A stretch of DNA of 64,000 bases from Nostoc sp. CENA543 (GCF_002896875.1 NZ_CP023278.1:62001-126000); one strand, 5' to 3'. Counted from the first letter of the stretch, positions 29,736 through 38,904 are shown. Notes: generated by a model from the sequence alone, not told the origin. Numbers and translations are program-made.

Positions 29736-30754
29736 TTAGCAATGTCTCCTTTAATACGAGTGAGCAAATCATTTGCCCATAAAACTGGCACATTAGGCTT
29801 CAGGTTGACTTGCAACGCATGACGGTAGTGTTGAGAATCTCGCCAAGGTGGTAAAACAAAATAAGCGTCATTCCAACTTGGTTCAGACGGAATAGTATCA
29901 GTATTTAATCTGCGTGCCAGTTGTTTTGCACTGCGAGCATCTTTGACATCTATCGCTAAAACTTTCCCCGCAACTTCAACGCGCAAATCATAAGCATCAT
30001 CACCTGGCCACAATTCAGGCTGTAATCCTAACTTTGTCAATTCATCAAACAGCCAAAGTTCTGCAAGTCCTGGTCGCACAATATACATTGCTGCACCGTG
30101 ATTCACTCGAAAAACCTCTTTGGTATTTTCAGGTGGTGTCCAAGGACTACACATAGGACGACCACACTTTTCCGGCTCATATTGACGACCACACTTTTCA
30201 CATAAATTAAGACGATGAGCCACAGGACAAATTTCATAAAACTTTTCTAAATGTCCCCGCGCCAGCCCCAGTGCTACTGAGTTATTACAGGCTTCTTCAA
30301 TGATGTCCTCTATAATAATTGTATGTAGAATCATCCATTGCCTTGCTTCTATATATAATTCAGGTCGCCCCAAGGCAGTTGCAAGAGACTTGATTTGCAA
30401 AATGACACGCTGTTGAACTTCTCCAACAATATCTCTGCTAGTAATAGACAACTCCTCACATAGCCATGTAGGTTCTTTAAAATAATCCAACAAAGGCTCA
30501 TCTGCTTCAACTTGCTCGACGAAATCAGGTTCAATCTCACTCAAGGATTCACGCGCTTTGGTATATAAATCGTGTACACCTCCTACTTTTGGAATACCAT
30601 CCTTTAAAATTTGGTGAGCGCAGATGTGATTGAGTGCTTGGACAAGATGTGCATTGACTATCCATCGTTCTTTACCACGTTCCTTGGCATCCACTGCTTC
30701 TAATAAGCCAGTTGCCAGCAAGTGCAACGCTATTTCTAAACTTGGTTTGCTCAT
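29732..30754 (-). CDS. pPIWI-RE-island REase with N-terminal Y-type domain
   Basis: 340 aa. A helical N-terminal domain (1-200) is followed by a zinc-finger-like pair (CEKCGRQYEPEKCGRPMC) and a nuclease domain with YDLRVEVAGKVLAIDVKDARS, the D...VK of a PD-(D/E)XK fold. This matches the REase gene that accompanies pPIWI-RE and a DinG-like helicase. It is the first gene of the operon (overlapping the helicase start by 4 bp). A full IS sits 116 bp upstream of its start, possibly cutting its promoter. Confidence 0.65.
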   Translation of the reverse strand: MSKPSLEIALHLLATGLLEAVDAKERGKERWIVNAHLVQALNHICAHQILKDGIPKVGGVHDLYTKARESLSEIEPDFVEQVEADEPLLDYFKEPTWLCEELSITSRDIVGEVQQRVILQIKSLATALGRPELYIEARQWMILHTIIIEDIIEEACNNSVALGLARGHLEKFYEICPVAHRLNLCEKCGRQYEPEKCGRPMCSPWTPPENTKEVFRVNHGAAMYIVRPGLAELWLFDELTKLGLQPELWPGDDAYDLRVEVAGKVLAIDVKDARSAKQLARRLNTDTIPSEPSWNDAYFVLPPWRDSQHYRHALQVNLKPNVPVLWANDLLTRIKGDIAK

Positions 30755-30870
30755 ATTTTTTTGATATACCTTGAATGAATTGATGCGCTACTAGCAAACT
30801 TGCCCTGAAACATAACGCCAACATAAAAGTTAATCTATCTAAATATTTTTTTAGTTCTAGTCGCTTATAT

Positions 30871-32373
30871 CTGGAGTTTAGACTAGTTCCCGGTGCGACA
30901 ACGAAAAATAAGGGGTGTGCTTGAACACAGTCCCCTATTAGCAGAAGCTGAGAGAAGAACCACCAACTCTCATCTGCCAATATGAACCGTGCCAAATTAG
31001 AGGAATTTCGTCAAGCAGCGTATAACTATCTAGGTAGAGCGCATGATGCAACATTTGAACTGATGGATGCAATATTGCTAACTCGGAACGCTTACAGTTT
31101 GGCAGATTTATCACTATCACCAGCATTTAGACGCAAGTGGTCAAGTATTTATGAAGCGTTACAAGATAGCAGGCCACAGCGACAAAAATTGATGCAGTTA
31201 TACATCAAACAGATGCCACACCAGGGTCGTCCGTTGTTGGCTGGCGACCATACAGCTTGGCCAAGGCCAGATGCGGTAACGCTACAGGAAAGGACAATTG
31301 AACACAGCAGTGTCTCAATGGGAGGTGACAAACCAATCACCATTGGTCAGGGCTATAGCACCATTGCTTGGATACCGGAGAGTTCGGGCAGTTGGGCATT
31401 ACCATTGAGACACGAGCGAATTACCAGTTGGGAAAGCCCAATCCAGAAAGCAGCATGGCAATTACAACAAGTTTGTGAAAATTTACCTACCAGACCAATT
31501 TCGGTTTGGGATAGTGAGTACGGGTGCGCTCCTTTCGTTTTGAAGACGAGTAATATTAAAGCAGACATTTTGGTACGTTTGCGTTCAAATCTTTGTTTAT
31601 GGGGCGCACCACCACCATATTCTGGCAAGGGACGACCGAGAAAACATGGTGATAAATTTAAGTTGAATGATGCTTCGACATGGACTCAAGCCATTCAAAC
31701 TATAGAAGTAAATCATCCAAAACTAGGACGTATCAAGGTGAGCTTGTGGTCAAATTTTCATTTTCGGAAAGCCGCTACACGTCCGATGTCCTTGATTCGG
31801 GTTGAGCGTCTTGATGAGCTTGGCAACTTGCGGGTGTCAAAACCTTTGTGGTTGGCTTGGCTGGGAGAACAAATGCCGCCTTTAGAAGAAGTTTGGCAAC
31901 TCTACTTGCGGCGTTTTACTGTTGACCACTGGTATCGCTTTTTGAAGCAACGCTTACACTGGACTCTTCCCAAGCTACGTACCCCTAAGCAATGTGAGCG
32001 TTGGAGTGACTTAATGCCCATCATGACTTGGGAATTGTGGTTAGCCCGTGATATCGTTGCAGACAACCCTTTACCTTGGCAAAAGTTATTAGTTAGTTTG
32101 ACTCCAGGTAGGGTTGCTCAGGCGATGGGAAGTATTTTAGCGACGATTGGTACTCCTGCCCGTCCGCCCAAACCTCGCGGAAAGTCCCCTGGCTGGAAGA
32201 CTGGACAACCCCGACAACGTAGAATTCGCTATCCTGTTGTTAGAAAAACTACAACTAAGCCACGTAAGCAACAATCAGAATCTGCTTAAGATTGTCGATT
32301 TTTATGTCTAATGCCTATTTATTTTCAACTCAGCCTTCCTGGGTCATTTTTTGCTGCTTAGTCTAAACTCCAG
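30871..32373 (+). mobile_element. Complete insertion sequence, 1,503 bp
   Basis: The terminal inverted repeat CTGGAGTTTAGACTA occurs at 30871-30885 and, inverted, at 32359-32373. A 6-bp direct repeat TTATAT flanks it (30865-30870 and 32374-32379), a probable target-site duplication. It holds one DDE-type transposase gene. Confidence 0.92.
30982..32289 (+). CDS. IS4/IS701-like DDE transposase
   Basis: 435 aa transposase. Catalytic Asp residues are likely in LLAGDHTAWPRP and ISVWDSEYGCA. The third acidic position is in YLRRFTVDHWYRFLKQRL, where relatives have a YxxRFxxE-type motif; here it is D. The C-terminus is basic. It lies between matching terminal repeats, so the element seems intact. 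Confidence 0.88.
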   Translation: MNRAKLEEFRQAAYNYLGRAHDATFELMDAILLTRNAYSLADLSLSPAFRRKWSSIYEALQDSRPQRQKLMQLYIKQMPHQGRPLLAGDHTAWPRPDAVTLQERTIEHSSVSMGGDKPITIGQGYSTIAWIPESSGSWALPLRHERITSWESPIQKAAWQLQQVCENLPTRPISVWDSEYGCAPFVLKTSNIKADILVRLRSNLCLWGAPPPYSGKGRPRKHGDKFKLNDASTWTQAIQTIEVNHPKLGRIKVSLWSNFHFRKAATRPMSLIRVERLDELGNLRVSKPLWLAWLGEQMPPLEEVWQLYLRRFTVDHWYRFLKQRLHWTLPKLRTPKQCERWSDLMPIMTWELWLARDIVADNPLPWQKLLVSLTPGRVAQAMGSILATIGTPARPPKPRGKSPGWKTGQPRQRRIRYPVVRKTTTKPRKQQSESA

Positions 32374-32808
32374 TTATATCTCCTGTGGTACTAACTTAGC
32401 TGAGTAGTTTTGGAAAATATTTATCTAAATTTATTAGTGGGTAATTATATTAATTTTCAAGTTTTAAAGCAAGAAGTTGAACCCAGAATAGAGAGCTTAT
32501 GATTTTTTCTATTTGTTATACTATGTTTATATTTATTTCAGAAATTTTGTAATTCTTAATAATATGTCAACTGTATATAGTTGATTTGTTTGAGGTTATA
32601 GTAAATTTACTTTAGTAAAAAAACCTAACTCTGTAAAATGTAGACTCGTGGCAGCTTACTAATTGAAGAACTTGATTTGAAAAAACTATTGCAGAAAAGA
32701 TTGAAACACAAAGATTCAGTGCAACGAATAATTGTCTGGTTTTGGTTATTTTTGCTTAAATTAGTCAGTAAGTCGAAATCGCAAATCTAAATCATGGGAT
32801 AACTTCAA
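32374..32808. other. AT-rich gene-free stretch after the IS
   Basis: No credible ORF. It holds an inverted repeat TCAACT/AGTTGA at 32567-32584 and TTTACTTTAGTAAA nearby. It is presumably the promoter region of the next gene and, before IS insertion, the upstream DNA of the pPIWI-RE-like operon. Confidence 0.5.
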
Positions 32809-33408
32809 ATGGCTTATAGTGATTTTACATTAACTAAGTTTAAAAAAGATTTTCATATTCATATCGATGAAGAAAATGATTTATTTGCTAACATCGAGCC
32901 TATACCGATAAGTGATAAACTAACAACAACTCTGGAAGAAACAACAGAGTTAGCATTGGCAATTAATACAGAAAAAGCTCGCTCTGAAATGATTATTACG
33001 CCTATTTTATTGGAGGTAAGGCGTAAGGCTAATTATCAGATTAGTTTATTTTCAGGTACAGATTTTAATGTTGATACTGAGAAGGGATTGAATGGTTATT
33101 GTGATTTTGTCATCAGTCGTTCTAAAGAACAGTTGACAATTAATGCACCTGTAATGATTATTATTGAAGCTAAAAATGAAAATATTAAAGGTGGATTAGG
33201 TCAATGTATGGCGGCCATGTTGGCAGCGCAGATATTTAATGAACGAGAAGGAAATGAAATTAAATCTATTTATGGTGCAGTGACAACAGGAGATATTTGG
33301 AAGTTTATGAAGTTGGAAGGTACTGATTTGTTTGTTGATTTAAATAATTATTACATTAAAGAATTAAATAAAATTTTAGGTATTTTATATCAAGGAATCC
33401 AAGGTTGA
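32809..33408 (+). CDS. PD-(D/E)XK-like protein, family member C
   Basis: 199 aa. It has TEKARSEMIITPILLEVRR, LNGYCDFVISRS and VMIIIEAKNENIKGGLGQC; the EAKK of the paralogs reads EAKN here. It begins MAYSDFTLTKFKK as does member B. It is third in a family shared by both excision elements. Confidence 0.7.
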   Translation: MAYSDFTLTKFKKDFHIHIDEENDLFANIEPIPISDKLTTTLEETTELALAINTEKARSEMIITPILLEVRRKANYQISLFSGTDFNVDTEKGLNGYCDFVISRSKEQLTINAPVMIIIEAKNENIKGGLGQCMAAMLAAQIFNEREGNEIKSIYGAVTTGDIWKFMKLEGTDLFVDLNNYYIKELNKILGILYQGIQG

Positions 33409-33438
33409 AAGCCGGCGATCGCCTGTATAATTCCTTAA

Positions 33439-33930
33439 TTATGTAGTTATCTGCTTTCTTGGAGGGTAAGGCTTTAAATAAGCATACCTATGCTTACTTA
33501 AATGTTCTGCTAGTTCGACAAGCATACTTTGTACATTATTAGGAAATGAATCAAATGGGTTTGGACTCTCTACTAAATCAACAAAACGCTCACATAGGTT
33601 TATACTTTGCCGACATTGATACTTAATTTCTTTTGCCTCCACTAATTTTTCAAATGTTAATGCCTCACTTAAAATCAGCGTACTTAGATAAACTGAAAAA
33701 AATGCAGATTGTAAAGTATTTGAGGCTTGCCAGTATGAATAATAAATATCATCAGAACGATAGTTTCCAGAAGCCATCATATTAGGATGAGTATGCTCAC
33801 TTAAAAATGGAAACATAAAAGTATGTACTTCTTTGTCAAATTGATACGTACTTCCGTAAACTAAAGTTGATATACTTATGCCGTAAGTTGATATCTCACC
33901 AGTTTCAGAATCTATGACTTGGTTAGACAA
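33439..33930 (-). CDS. Hypothetical protein
   Basis: 163 aa, with no family recognised. Helical, with aromatic-rich stretches (DDIYYSYWQASNTLQSAFFSVYLSTLI) and a polar C-terminus. It has a HTHP motif near residue 46 that could bind metal, but this is weak. It lies convergent with the PD-(D/E)XK-like gene. Confidence 0.5.
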   Translation of the reverse strand: MSNQVIDSETGEISTYGISISTLVYGSTYQFDKEVHTFMFPFLSEHTHPNMMASGNYRSDDIYYSYWQASNTLQSAFFSVYLSTLILSEALTFEKLVEAKEIKYQCRQSINLCERFVDLVESPNPFDSFPNNVQSMLVELAEHLSKHRYAYLKPYPPRKQITT

Positions 33931-34219
33931 CTTATAGCGTTTCCTAATCTGCTAAGGTACAAATCTCTGCGTAACTCTGCGCTTTACTCCGCGCTCCTCT
34001 GCGTTTCAAAATATTATTTGTATCTCACTTAACTGGGAATCGCTATATACAGTTATATACTACAAATTAGAAATATTAATATTGCTTTATATTTCAAGAT
34101 AATCCACTCTAAAAAGTGAGCCTATAACTGCATTAGATTTTGGTAAGGAGTTGGCGATCGCCGAAATTTATCGTGGTATAGTTTTTGAGTAAAATAGCTC
34201 GAAAAGGTGATAATTTTGA

Positions 34220-34780
34220 CTACAGCAACCAACTAAACAAATCTTGAATTGTTAATTGAAGTTCACTAGCAAATGATGGTACAAGTATAAGTGCATCTGG
34301 ATCATCAAATACTTCAGTTTCTTGTTGAGGGCGGTAAACAAATACAGTTTGCTCATCGGGGTCAATTAACCAACCCATTTGAGTACCATGTTTCAAACAG
34401 TGAATGATATTTTTAGTTACTTTTGTCTGACTTTGATCAGGTGATAAAATTTCAATTGTCCAGTCGGGAGCGATAGGAAAAGTATTAGCAATTTCCCTAT
34501 TCTCGTCGCGGGGAATCCGACTCCAATTAAAAACAGAGATATCAGGTACAGTTGAACGACCGCCAAATGTACAACGCAGTTCTGAAAATGCTCTGGCAAT
34601 TTGTTTCGGTTTAAAGATTATGTTGAAATTAGTACAAAATTCAGTTTGAATTGCGCTGTGTTTTCCTTGCGGCATAGGTTTTTGGATAATTTTACCTTCT
34701 ATGTATTCACTGGCGGGTTCTGTTTCTGGTAATTTCAGGAACTCGTCCAATGTGATGGGTTTAGATGGGGTCTGTACCAT
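34220..34780 (-). CDS. Uma2 family endonuclease-like protein (DUF820)
   Basis: 186 aa from ATG at 34780 (MVQTPSKPITLDEFLKLPET). Uma2 signature: PASEYIEGKIIQKPMPQGKHSAIQTEF, FGGRSTVPDISVFNWSRIP, APDWTIEILSPDQSQTKVTKNIIHCLKHG. The fold is PD-(D/E)XK. The family is hugely expanded in cyanobacteria and often linked to mobile DNA. Its role is unknown. Confidence 0.88.
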   Translation of the reverse strand: MVQTPSKPITLDEFLKLPETEPASEYIEGKIIQKPMPQGKHSAIQTEFCTNFNIIFKPKQIARAFSELRCTFGGRSTVPDISVFNWSRIPRDENREIANTFPIAPDWTIEILSPDQSQTKVTKNIIHCLKHGTQMGWLIDPDEQTVFVYRPQQETEVFDDPDALILVPSFASELQLTIQDLFSWLL

Positions 34781-34910
34781 TAAGACTACCTCGCACAAGG
34801 GAGTAACTGGCTTTGTGTATATTATATGTGATTGTACTTTATATTTTGCGATCAGCTATGTTGGGCAGTTACGCGATCGCCTGTGAATATATCTGCAATT
34901 TTATTATCTG

Positions 34911-35246
34911 TCACGCTACGCCATATTGTGTATATTGCCGTAGATAAGATGGCTGTAAACCCAAAACAATATCGTCTTTAGGTACTCCCATTTCAGTCAA
35001 ATCTTCAGCAATCTGGATATCTGTCATATTGCGCTGAATCCATATTTTTTCATTTTTAATATCGAGATGTATGACACAGTTATAAATTCGGTCATATCCA
35101 TTCCAGCCAATGTCTAGAATTTGGTAATGATCTCGCACTGTATCAAATATTAATTGCTCTTCTACATCTTCCTCTAAAGGTTTATAGCTAGCATATTTTG
35201 TGAGTAATTCCTGAATATATTCCCGATATTTATCTAGTTTTGCCAT
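34911..35246 (-). CDS. xisI: XisI-like protein (excision controlling factor family)
   Basis: 111 aa. Typical XisI sequence: MAKLDKYREYIQELLTKYAS, DTVRDHYQILDIGWNGYDRIYNCVIHLDIKNEKIWIQRNMTD, and LGLQPSYLRQYTQYGVA. XisI acts with XisH and the XisF recombinase for fdxN-element excision in Anabaena. Here no XisF is seen and xisH is reduced to a scar just upstream. The scar's stop overlaps the xisI start by 13 nt. Confidence 0.9.
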   Translation of the reverse strand: MAKLDKYREYIQELLTKYASYKPLEEDVEEQLIFDTVRDHYQILDIGWNGYDRIYNCVIHLDIKNEKIWIQRNMTDIQIAEDLTEMGVPKDDIVLGLQPSYLRQYTQYGVA

Positions 35247-35299
35247 TGTAAAATCACCTCTCCAGTAGGATCATAATGAAAAATGTCTTTTGCAGACAC
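35234..35299 (-). pseudogene. xisH scar: N-terminal start fused to C-terminal end
   Basis: Reading from GTG at 35299: M-S-A-K-D-I-F-H joins directly to Y-D-P-T-G-E-V-I-L-Q-W-Q-N and stop. The first eight residues match the start of XisH and the rest match its end, so the middle of the gene was deleted in frame. It overlaps the xisI start, as an intact xisH would. Confidence 0.7.
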
Positions 35300-35423
35300 G
35301 GACACTACCAGAACCCAACACTCATATCATACCTAATCTATGGAGAGATAAAGCGATCGCGTGTGTATATACCTGCAACTTTATCCTTATTATGTTGAGG
35401 CGATCGCTTGTCTTCTAGCGTCA

Positions 35424-36194
35424 TCATTCTATAATTAAAGTCAAGTATTGCTCAACTTCACAAATATAGTTTTGCAATCCAGTATGCACACCTCTTTCAC
35501 GCAAAATTTCTAAACTGGTATCTTCCCAGCACAGACATTCACGTTCCATCTCATTGCCTGTGAGTTGTTCAATTACTACTTTGGGATTTCTAATTCGCTC
35601 AGGTTCTTCCTGTGAAGTAGAGCGTAGTCTGTGTGAATCTATGCAAGGATCAAAACTCAGTTTAGTTCTGATTGCTTCTAAAAGTTGTTCTTCTTGCTGA
35701 TTAGAAGGAATAAATCCATTTAAAACCCATGCTTCACGTTTTGGGTTAGCTGTACCAACTATAATTTCTAGTTTTGGCTGTAGTTCAATATGTTGAGAAC
35801 GTGCTTGTTCAATCCCTTCTCTACGTTCTGGTTGATTATCTAAATCACGGATCAATAAAACAGCTTTAATATGTCGTGTTCTTTGCAAAAACCTAATTAA
35901 ATTAAGAACCTTAATAGATGCTGCTCCATCAGCTTTAAAAGGCACACCATTACTATCATGACCTAGAAATCTTGAAGGTTTATATTTTAGCTTTTCTTTG
36001 GCATCATCAATAATTTTCAGAATGTCTCTCCAGCAAGAATATTCTGTTTCTTCCTCTAATCCTGTCCATTGAAATATATGTTGTATTAGCTCAGGTTCTA
36101 ACCAATTAACTTTTTCTAATAAAACACGCTCGGCTAATTTAGTAGCAGTTCTAAAATCTGCACCACTTTCAACTATGACAATGAACTCAATCAC
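35424..36194 (-). CDS. Toprim-like partner of AAA ATPase
   Basis: 256 aa from GTG at 36194. The N-terminus (MIEFIVIVESGADFRTATKLAERVL) and AVLLIRDLDNQPERREG give a Toprim-like pattern of Glu, then D-x-D. C-terminal half: IIVGTANPKREAWVLNGF. Its start overlaps the stop of the upstream ATPase gene by 8 bp. ATPase plus Toprim-like pairs occur in OLD-like and PARIS-like defence systems; which class this belongs to is not clear. Confidence 0.6.
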   Translation of the reverse strand: MIEFIVIVESGADFRTATKLAERVLLEKVNWLEPELIQHIFQWTGLEEETEYSCWRDILKIIDDAKEKLKYKPSRFLGHDSNGVPFKADGAASIKVLNLIRFLQRTRHIKAVLLIRDLDNQPERREGIEQARSQHIELQPKLEIIVGTANPKREAWVLNGFIPSNQQEEQLLEAIRTKLSFDPCIDSHRLRSTSQEEPERIRNPKVVIEQLTGNEMERECLCWEDTSLEILRERGVHTGLQNYICEVEQYLTLIIE

Positions 36195-37344
36195 TCACTT
36201 CTCCTTCCACAACCCACTCTTCACCCTCAGCATCCCAAAATTCACCAGTTGTTAAGGTTTGTTTTGCCCATTCCACATCAGGATGTTCATCTAAGCGTTT
36301 AGCAACCGTGAAACCTGAGTTACTGTTATTTAATATATGTACTTGAGAAGGAACAAGCTCATCAACAATATATGGTGAATGAGTAGAAAAAATAATTTGT
36401 AGATTTGGATTATCTGCAATAATTTCCTTAAACACAGTCATTAATTCGCGTTGAGCTTTGGGGTGAAGTCCCTGTTCCACATCATCTAGTAAAACTAAAT
36501 TAGGTTGACTAGGGTTCATCAACACAGTTAGTAATCCCAAAGTTAGGATTGTTCCTTCACTAATTGCATGGGCTGGAATACGCTCTCCTGTATTCATGTC
36601 TAATATCACTTCTTGCCCTGTCATTTCTTGGGTTTCTTCATAGAAAATTCGCTTACCATCAGCTTGAATGAAACGTTGTCTAGATACTGGAACTTTTGCT
36701 CGCCTTATGCCAATTCTGCGAACATTTGGCACAATTCTACTAAGTTTTTCTTCTATTAATTCAAATTTTTCTGGAGCTTCATCTCGCAAAAAATCTAAAG
36801 TAGGTGCTAATAGGAAAGAACCATCAGTTTCCACTTTAGGAGTAATTTCATCACTGTAAGCTGCTTTGCCAAGATTACCTGCTACTAATTTCAGATAAAC
36901 AGCATAGTTTAAATAATCATGGATTAATCTTGGTGATTTTATTAAAGAGTTATCCCATCCTGAAAAATGTTCCCATCCTTCCCCTGTAATTTCTTTTTCA
37001 TCAATCTTCCATGCTAATGACGGCAACCATCCTCCATAGTTTTCCTTGCTAAACGTATAAAGAACACCCCATGAATATTGTGATTCTTCCTGTGTCCAAA
37101 AACCACTAGCTAGTACAGACATATTTTCTTCACCAATTGTGGTGATAAAACTTGGAGATTGGTCTTTTTTGAATATTTGAGAAAACTCTGAATTGGCAAG
37201 TTTACATAGGTTATATAATGCTTGCAGAACAGAGGTCTTACCAGCACTATTTTTACCTACAAGTCCATGTAATCTGGAGTTATCGAAATTAAGTTGTGTA
37301 TTCTTATGGCTTTTGTAATTGTTTAATCTTACATTTTTCAGCAT
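36187..37344 (-). CDS. SMC/OLD-like AAA ATPase (AAA_15/AAA_21)
   Basis: 385 aa. Walker A GLVGKNSAGKTSVLQAL (about 28-44), a signature-like HAISEGTILTLGLL, Walker B PNLVLLDDVEQGLHP, and the switch His in IFSTHSPYIVDEL. It begins MLKNVRLNNYKSHKNTQLNFD, typical of stand-alone RecF/OLD-like ATPases in anti-phage modules. It is followed by, and overlaps, a Toprim-like gene. Confidence 0.85.
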   Translation of the reverse strand: MLKNVRLNNYKSHKNTQLNFDNSRLHGLVGKNSAGKTSVLQALYNLCKLANSEFSQIFKKDQSPSFITTIGEENMSVLASGFWTQEESQYSWGVLYTFSKENYGGWLPSLAWKIDEKEITGEGWEHFSGWDNSLIKSPRLIHDYLNYAVYLKLVAGNLGKAAYSDEITPKVETDGSFLLAPTLDFLRDEAPEKFELIEEKLSRIVPNVRRIGIRRAKVPVSRQRFIQADGKRIFYEETQEMTGQEVILDMNTGERIPAHAISEGTILTLGLLTVLMNPSQPNLVLLDDVEQGLHPKAQRELMTVFKEIIADNPNLQIIFSTHSPYIVDELVPSQVHILNNSNSGFTVAKRLDEHPDVEWAKQTLTTGEFWDAEGEEWVVEGEVSD

Positions 37345-37379
37345 TTATTTGTTGATAATTAATTCAAAACTTATTTTCG

Positions 37380-37529
37380 TCATGAAATAGTCCATTCTAG
37401 TTGAAGCACCCTATATGCTGACACCTTATCTTTGCCAAGCTTAACTACTAGCGGATCATGTGTGATAACCCACCTATCTTTTTGCAGTCCTCGTTTGACA
37501 GCTTGATAAACAACGTCTTTTGCAGACAC
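37380..37529 (-). pseudogene. xisH 5' fragment
   Basis: From GTG at 37529 it reads M-S-A-K-D-V-V-Y-Q-A-V-K-R-G-L-Q-K-D-R-W and continues VITHDPLVVKLGKDK, the N-terminus of XisH, then loses similarity and stops at 37380. The sequence upstream of the start is nearly the same as upstream of the scar at 35299. This is a second broken xisH copy, 2.2 kb away. Confidence 0.7.
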
Positions 37530-37676
37530 GGACACTACCAGAACCCGATACTAATATAATATCTAATCTATGGAGATATATATAAAGCGATCGCCTCTCC
37601 ATCCACCTGCAATTTTATCCTGATTATGTATAACTACGGCAAGCTACACTAACGCTCTTTTCCCGAAAATTATCCT

Positions 37677-37740
37677 GTAGGCTGCGTCAGCATTAATTGA
37701 TGTTCATGATGAAATAGTATATCCAGGCTGACGCACCCTA
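37677..37740. repeat. REP-like palindrome, copy 2 (left of RAYT)
   Basis: GTAGGCTGCGTCAGC ... GGCTGACGCACCCTA with a central TTCATGATGAAATAG. It pairs with itself and resembles copies 1 and 3. Confidence 0.85.
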
Positions 37741-37803
37741 AATTTGTGGAAGTTAAAATTTGTGCGCTTAAAATGAGATAATACTGAGATAATATACTGA
37801 AAT

Positions 37804-38355
37804 ATGTCTAATTATCGCAGAGTTATAGCCTCTGGGGGTACTTTCTTTTTTACACAGGTAACTTACCAAAGAATCCCTTGGTTGTGTAGCGATATAGGAA
37901 GAGAAAATTTGAGAAAGGCTATTAGACGAGTTCAGCAACTTTATCCTTTCTATATTGATGCGATCGCTCTTTTACCAGAACATATTCATTGTATCTGGAC
38001 TTTGCCAGAAAATGATAGTAATTATGCAATTCGTTGGCGATTAATTAAAAGCTTTGTTACTCAAGGTTGTGCAGAACAGTTAAACATAACAGCACAGATT
38101 AGTGAATCTCGCCAAAAACGTCAAGAAAGTAATTTATGGCAAAGGCGATATTGGAAACATTTAATTAGAGATGAAAAAGATTTTGCGAACCATTTCGATT
38201 ATATTCATTACAATCCTGTCAAACATGGTTTATGTAAATCTCCCAAGGAATGGCAATATTCAAGTTTTCACCGTTTTGTTCAAAAAGGAATTTATTCAGG
38301 AGGTTGGGGAGCAGTTCAAACCCCAAATATACCTGACAATATCGGTCGAGAATGA
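37804..38355 (+). CDS. REP-associated tyrosine transposase (RAYT, Y1 family)
   Basis: 183 aa. Y1-transposase features are LLPEHIHCIW (HxH, about 59-68) and the catalytic Tyr region FDYIHYNPVKHGLC (about 131-144). Similarity to IS200/IS605 TnpA-like RAYT proteins is clear. It is bracketed by REP palindromes (37677-37740 and 38366-38434), the expected substrate of its enzyme. Confidence 0.9.
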   Translation: MSNYRRVIASGGTFFFTQVTYQRIPWLCSDIGRENLRKAIRRVQQLYPFYIDAIALLPEHIHCIWTLPENDSNYAIRWRLIKSFVTQGCAEQLNITAQISESRQKRQESNLWQRRYWKHLIRDEKDFANHFDYIHYNPVKHGLCKSPKEWQYSSFHRFVQKGIYSGGWGAVQTPNIPDNIGRE

Positions 38356-38365
38356 CCCATATATT

Positions 38366-38434
38366 GTAGGGTGCGTCAGCATATATTCATTTTCGTGATG
38401 GAATTAATTATCCTCTCAATCTGACGCACCCTAC
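38366..38434. repeat. REP-like palindrome, copy 3 (right of RAYT)
   Basis: GTAGGGTGCGTCAGC ... CTGACGCACCCTAC with the central TTTCGTGATGGAATT. Confidence 0.87.
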
Positions 38435-38441
38435 TTCCCTA

Positions 38442-38684
38442 CTAATTTATACAGTCTGGAGATTTATGAACATTAATACAAGAACGGCTATTTTTAAAAA
38501 AATCACCTGAGACTTGTTCAATAAAATGTCCGCCTACGTAATGGCTACCCTTTCCGTGGCTGTTCGTTCCCCCTACTCTATGGCTACCTGTACGATTTGC
38601 GGCGTGTGACGGAGTCACAAAAACACAAAAAACAAACAAAAAAGTAATGCAAATGACCAAGATATTTTTAAGATGTTGGATCAT
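38442..38684 (-). CDS. Small predicted secreted protein
   Basis: 80 aa. Signal peptide: a basic start, hydrophobic core ILVICITFLFVFCVFV, and cleavage site SHA-A. The mature part has short repeats (GSHRVGG, GSHYVGG) rich in Gly, His and Ser. Function unknown. It is on the opposite strand to RAYT and next to its palindrome. Confidence 0.55.
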   Translation of the reverse strand: MIQHLKNILVICITFLFVFCVFVTPSHAANRTGSHRVGGTNSHGKGSHYVGGHFIEQVSGDFFKNSRSCINVHKSPDCIN

Positions 38685-38904
38685 GATTAATTAGTTCACT
38701 TAATGCACTCGATACCTATTTGTATATTTTTAAACTTTTTACTGGCATTAGAAAATATACGGAAATTTCTCTAATTCAGATTTATCTGAAATTAACCGGA
38801 TATTTTACTATAAATTTATTACACGGTCACGCAAATTATAAAATTTGTTAGTAACATAGGTTATGGTGAGATTTTAATATGCCTGATAAATTTGTTTCTT
38901 AAAC

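Noticed and set aside
37960-38398. Alternative frame within the RAYT gene (38171-38398)
   Set aside because: It lies in another frame over the RAYT coding region and runs into the REP palindrome.
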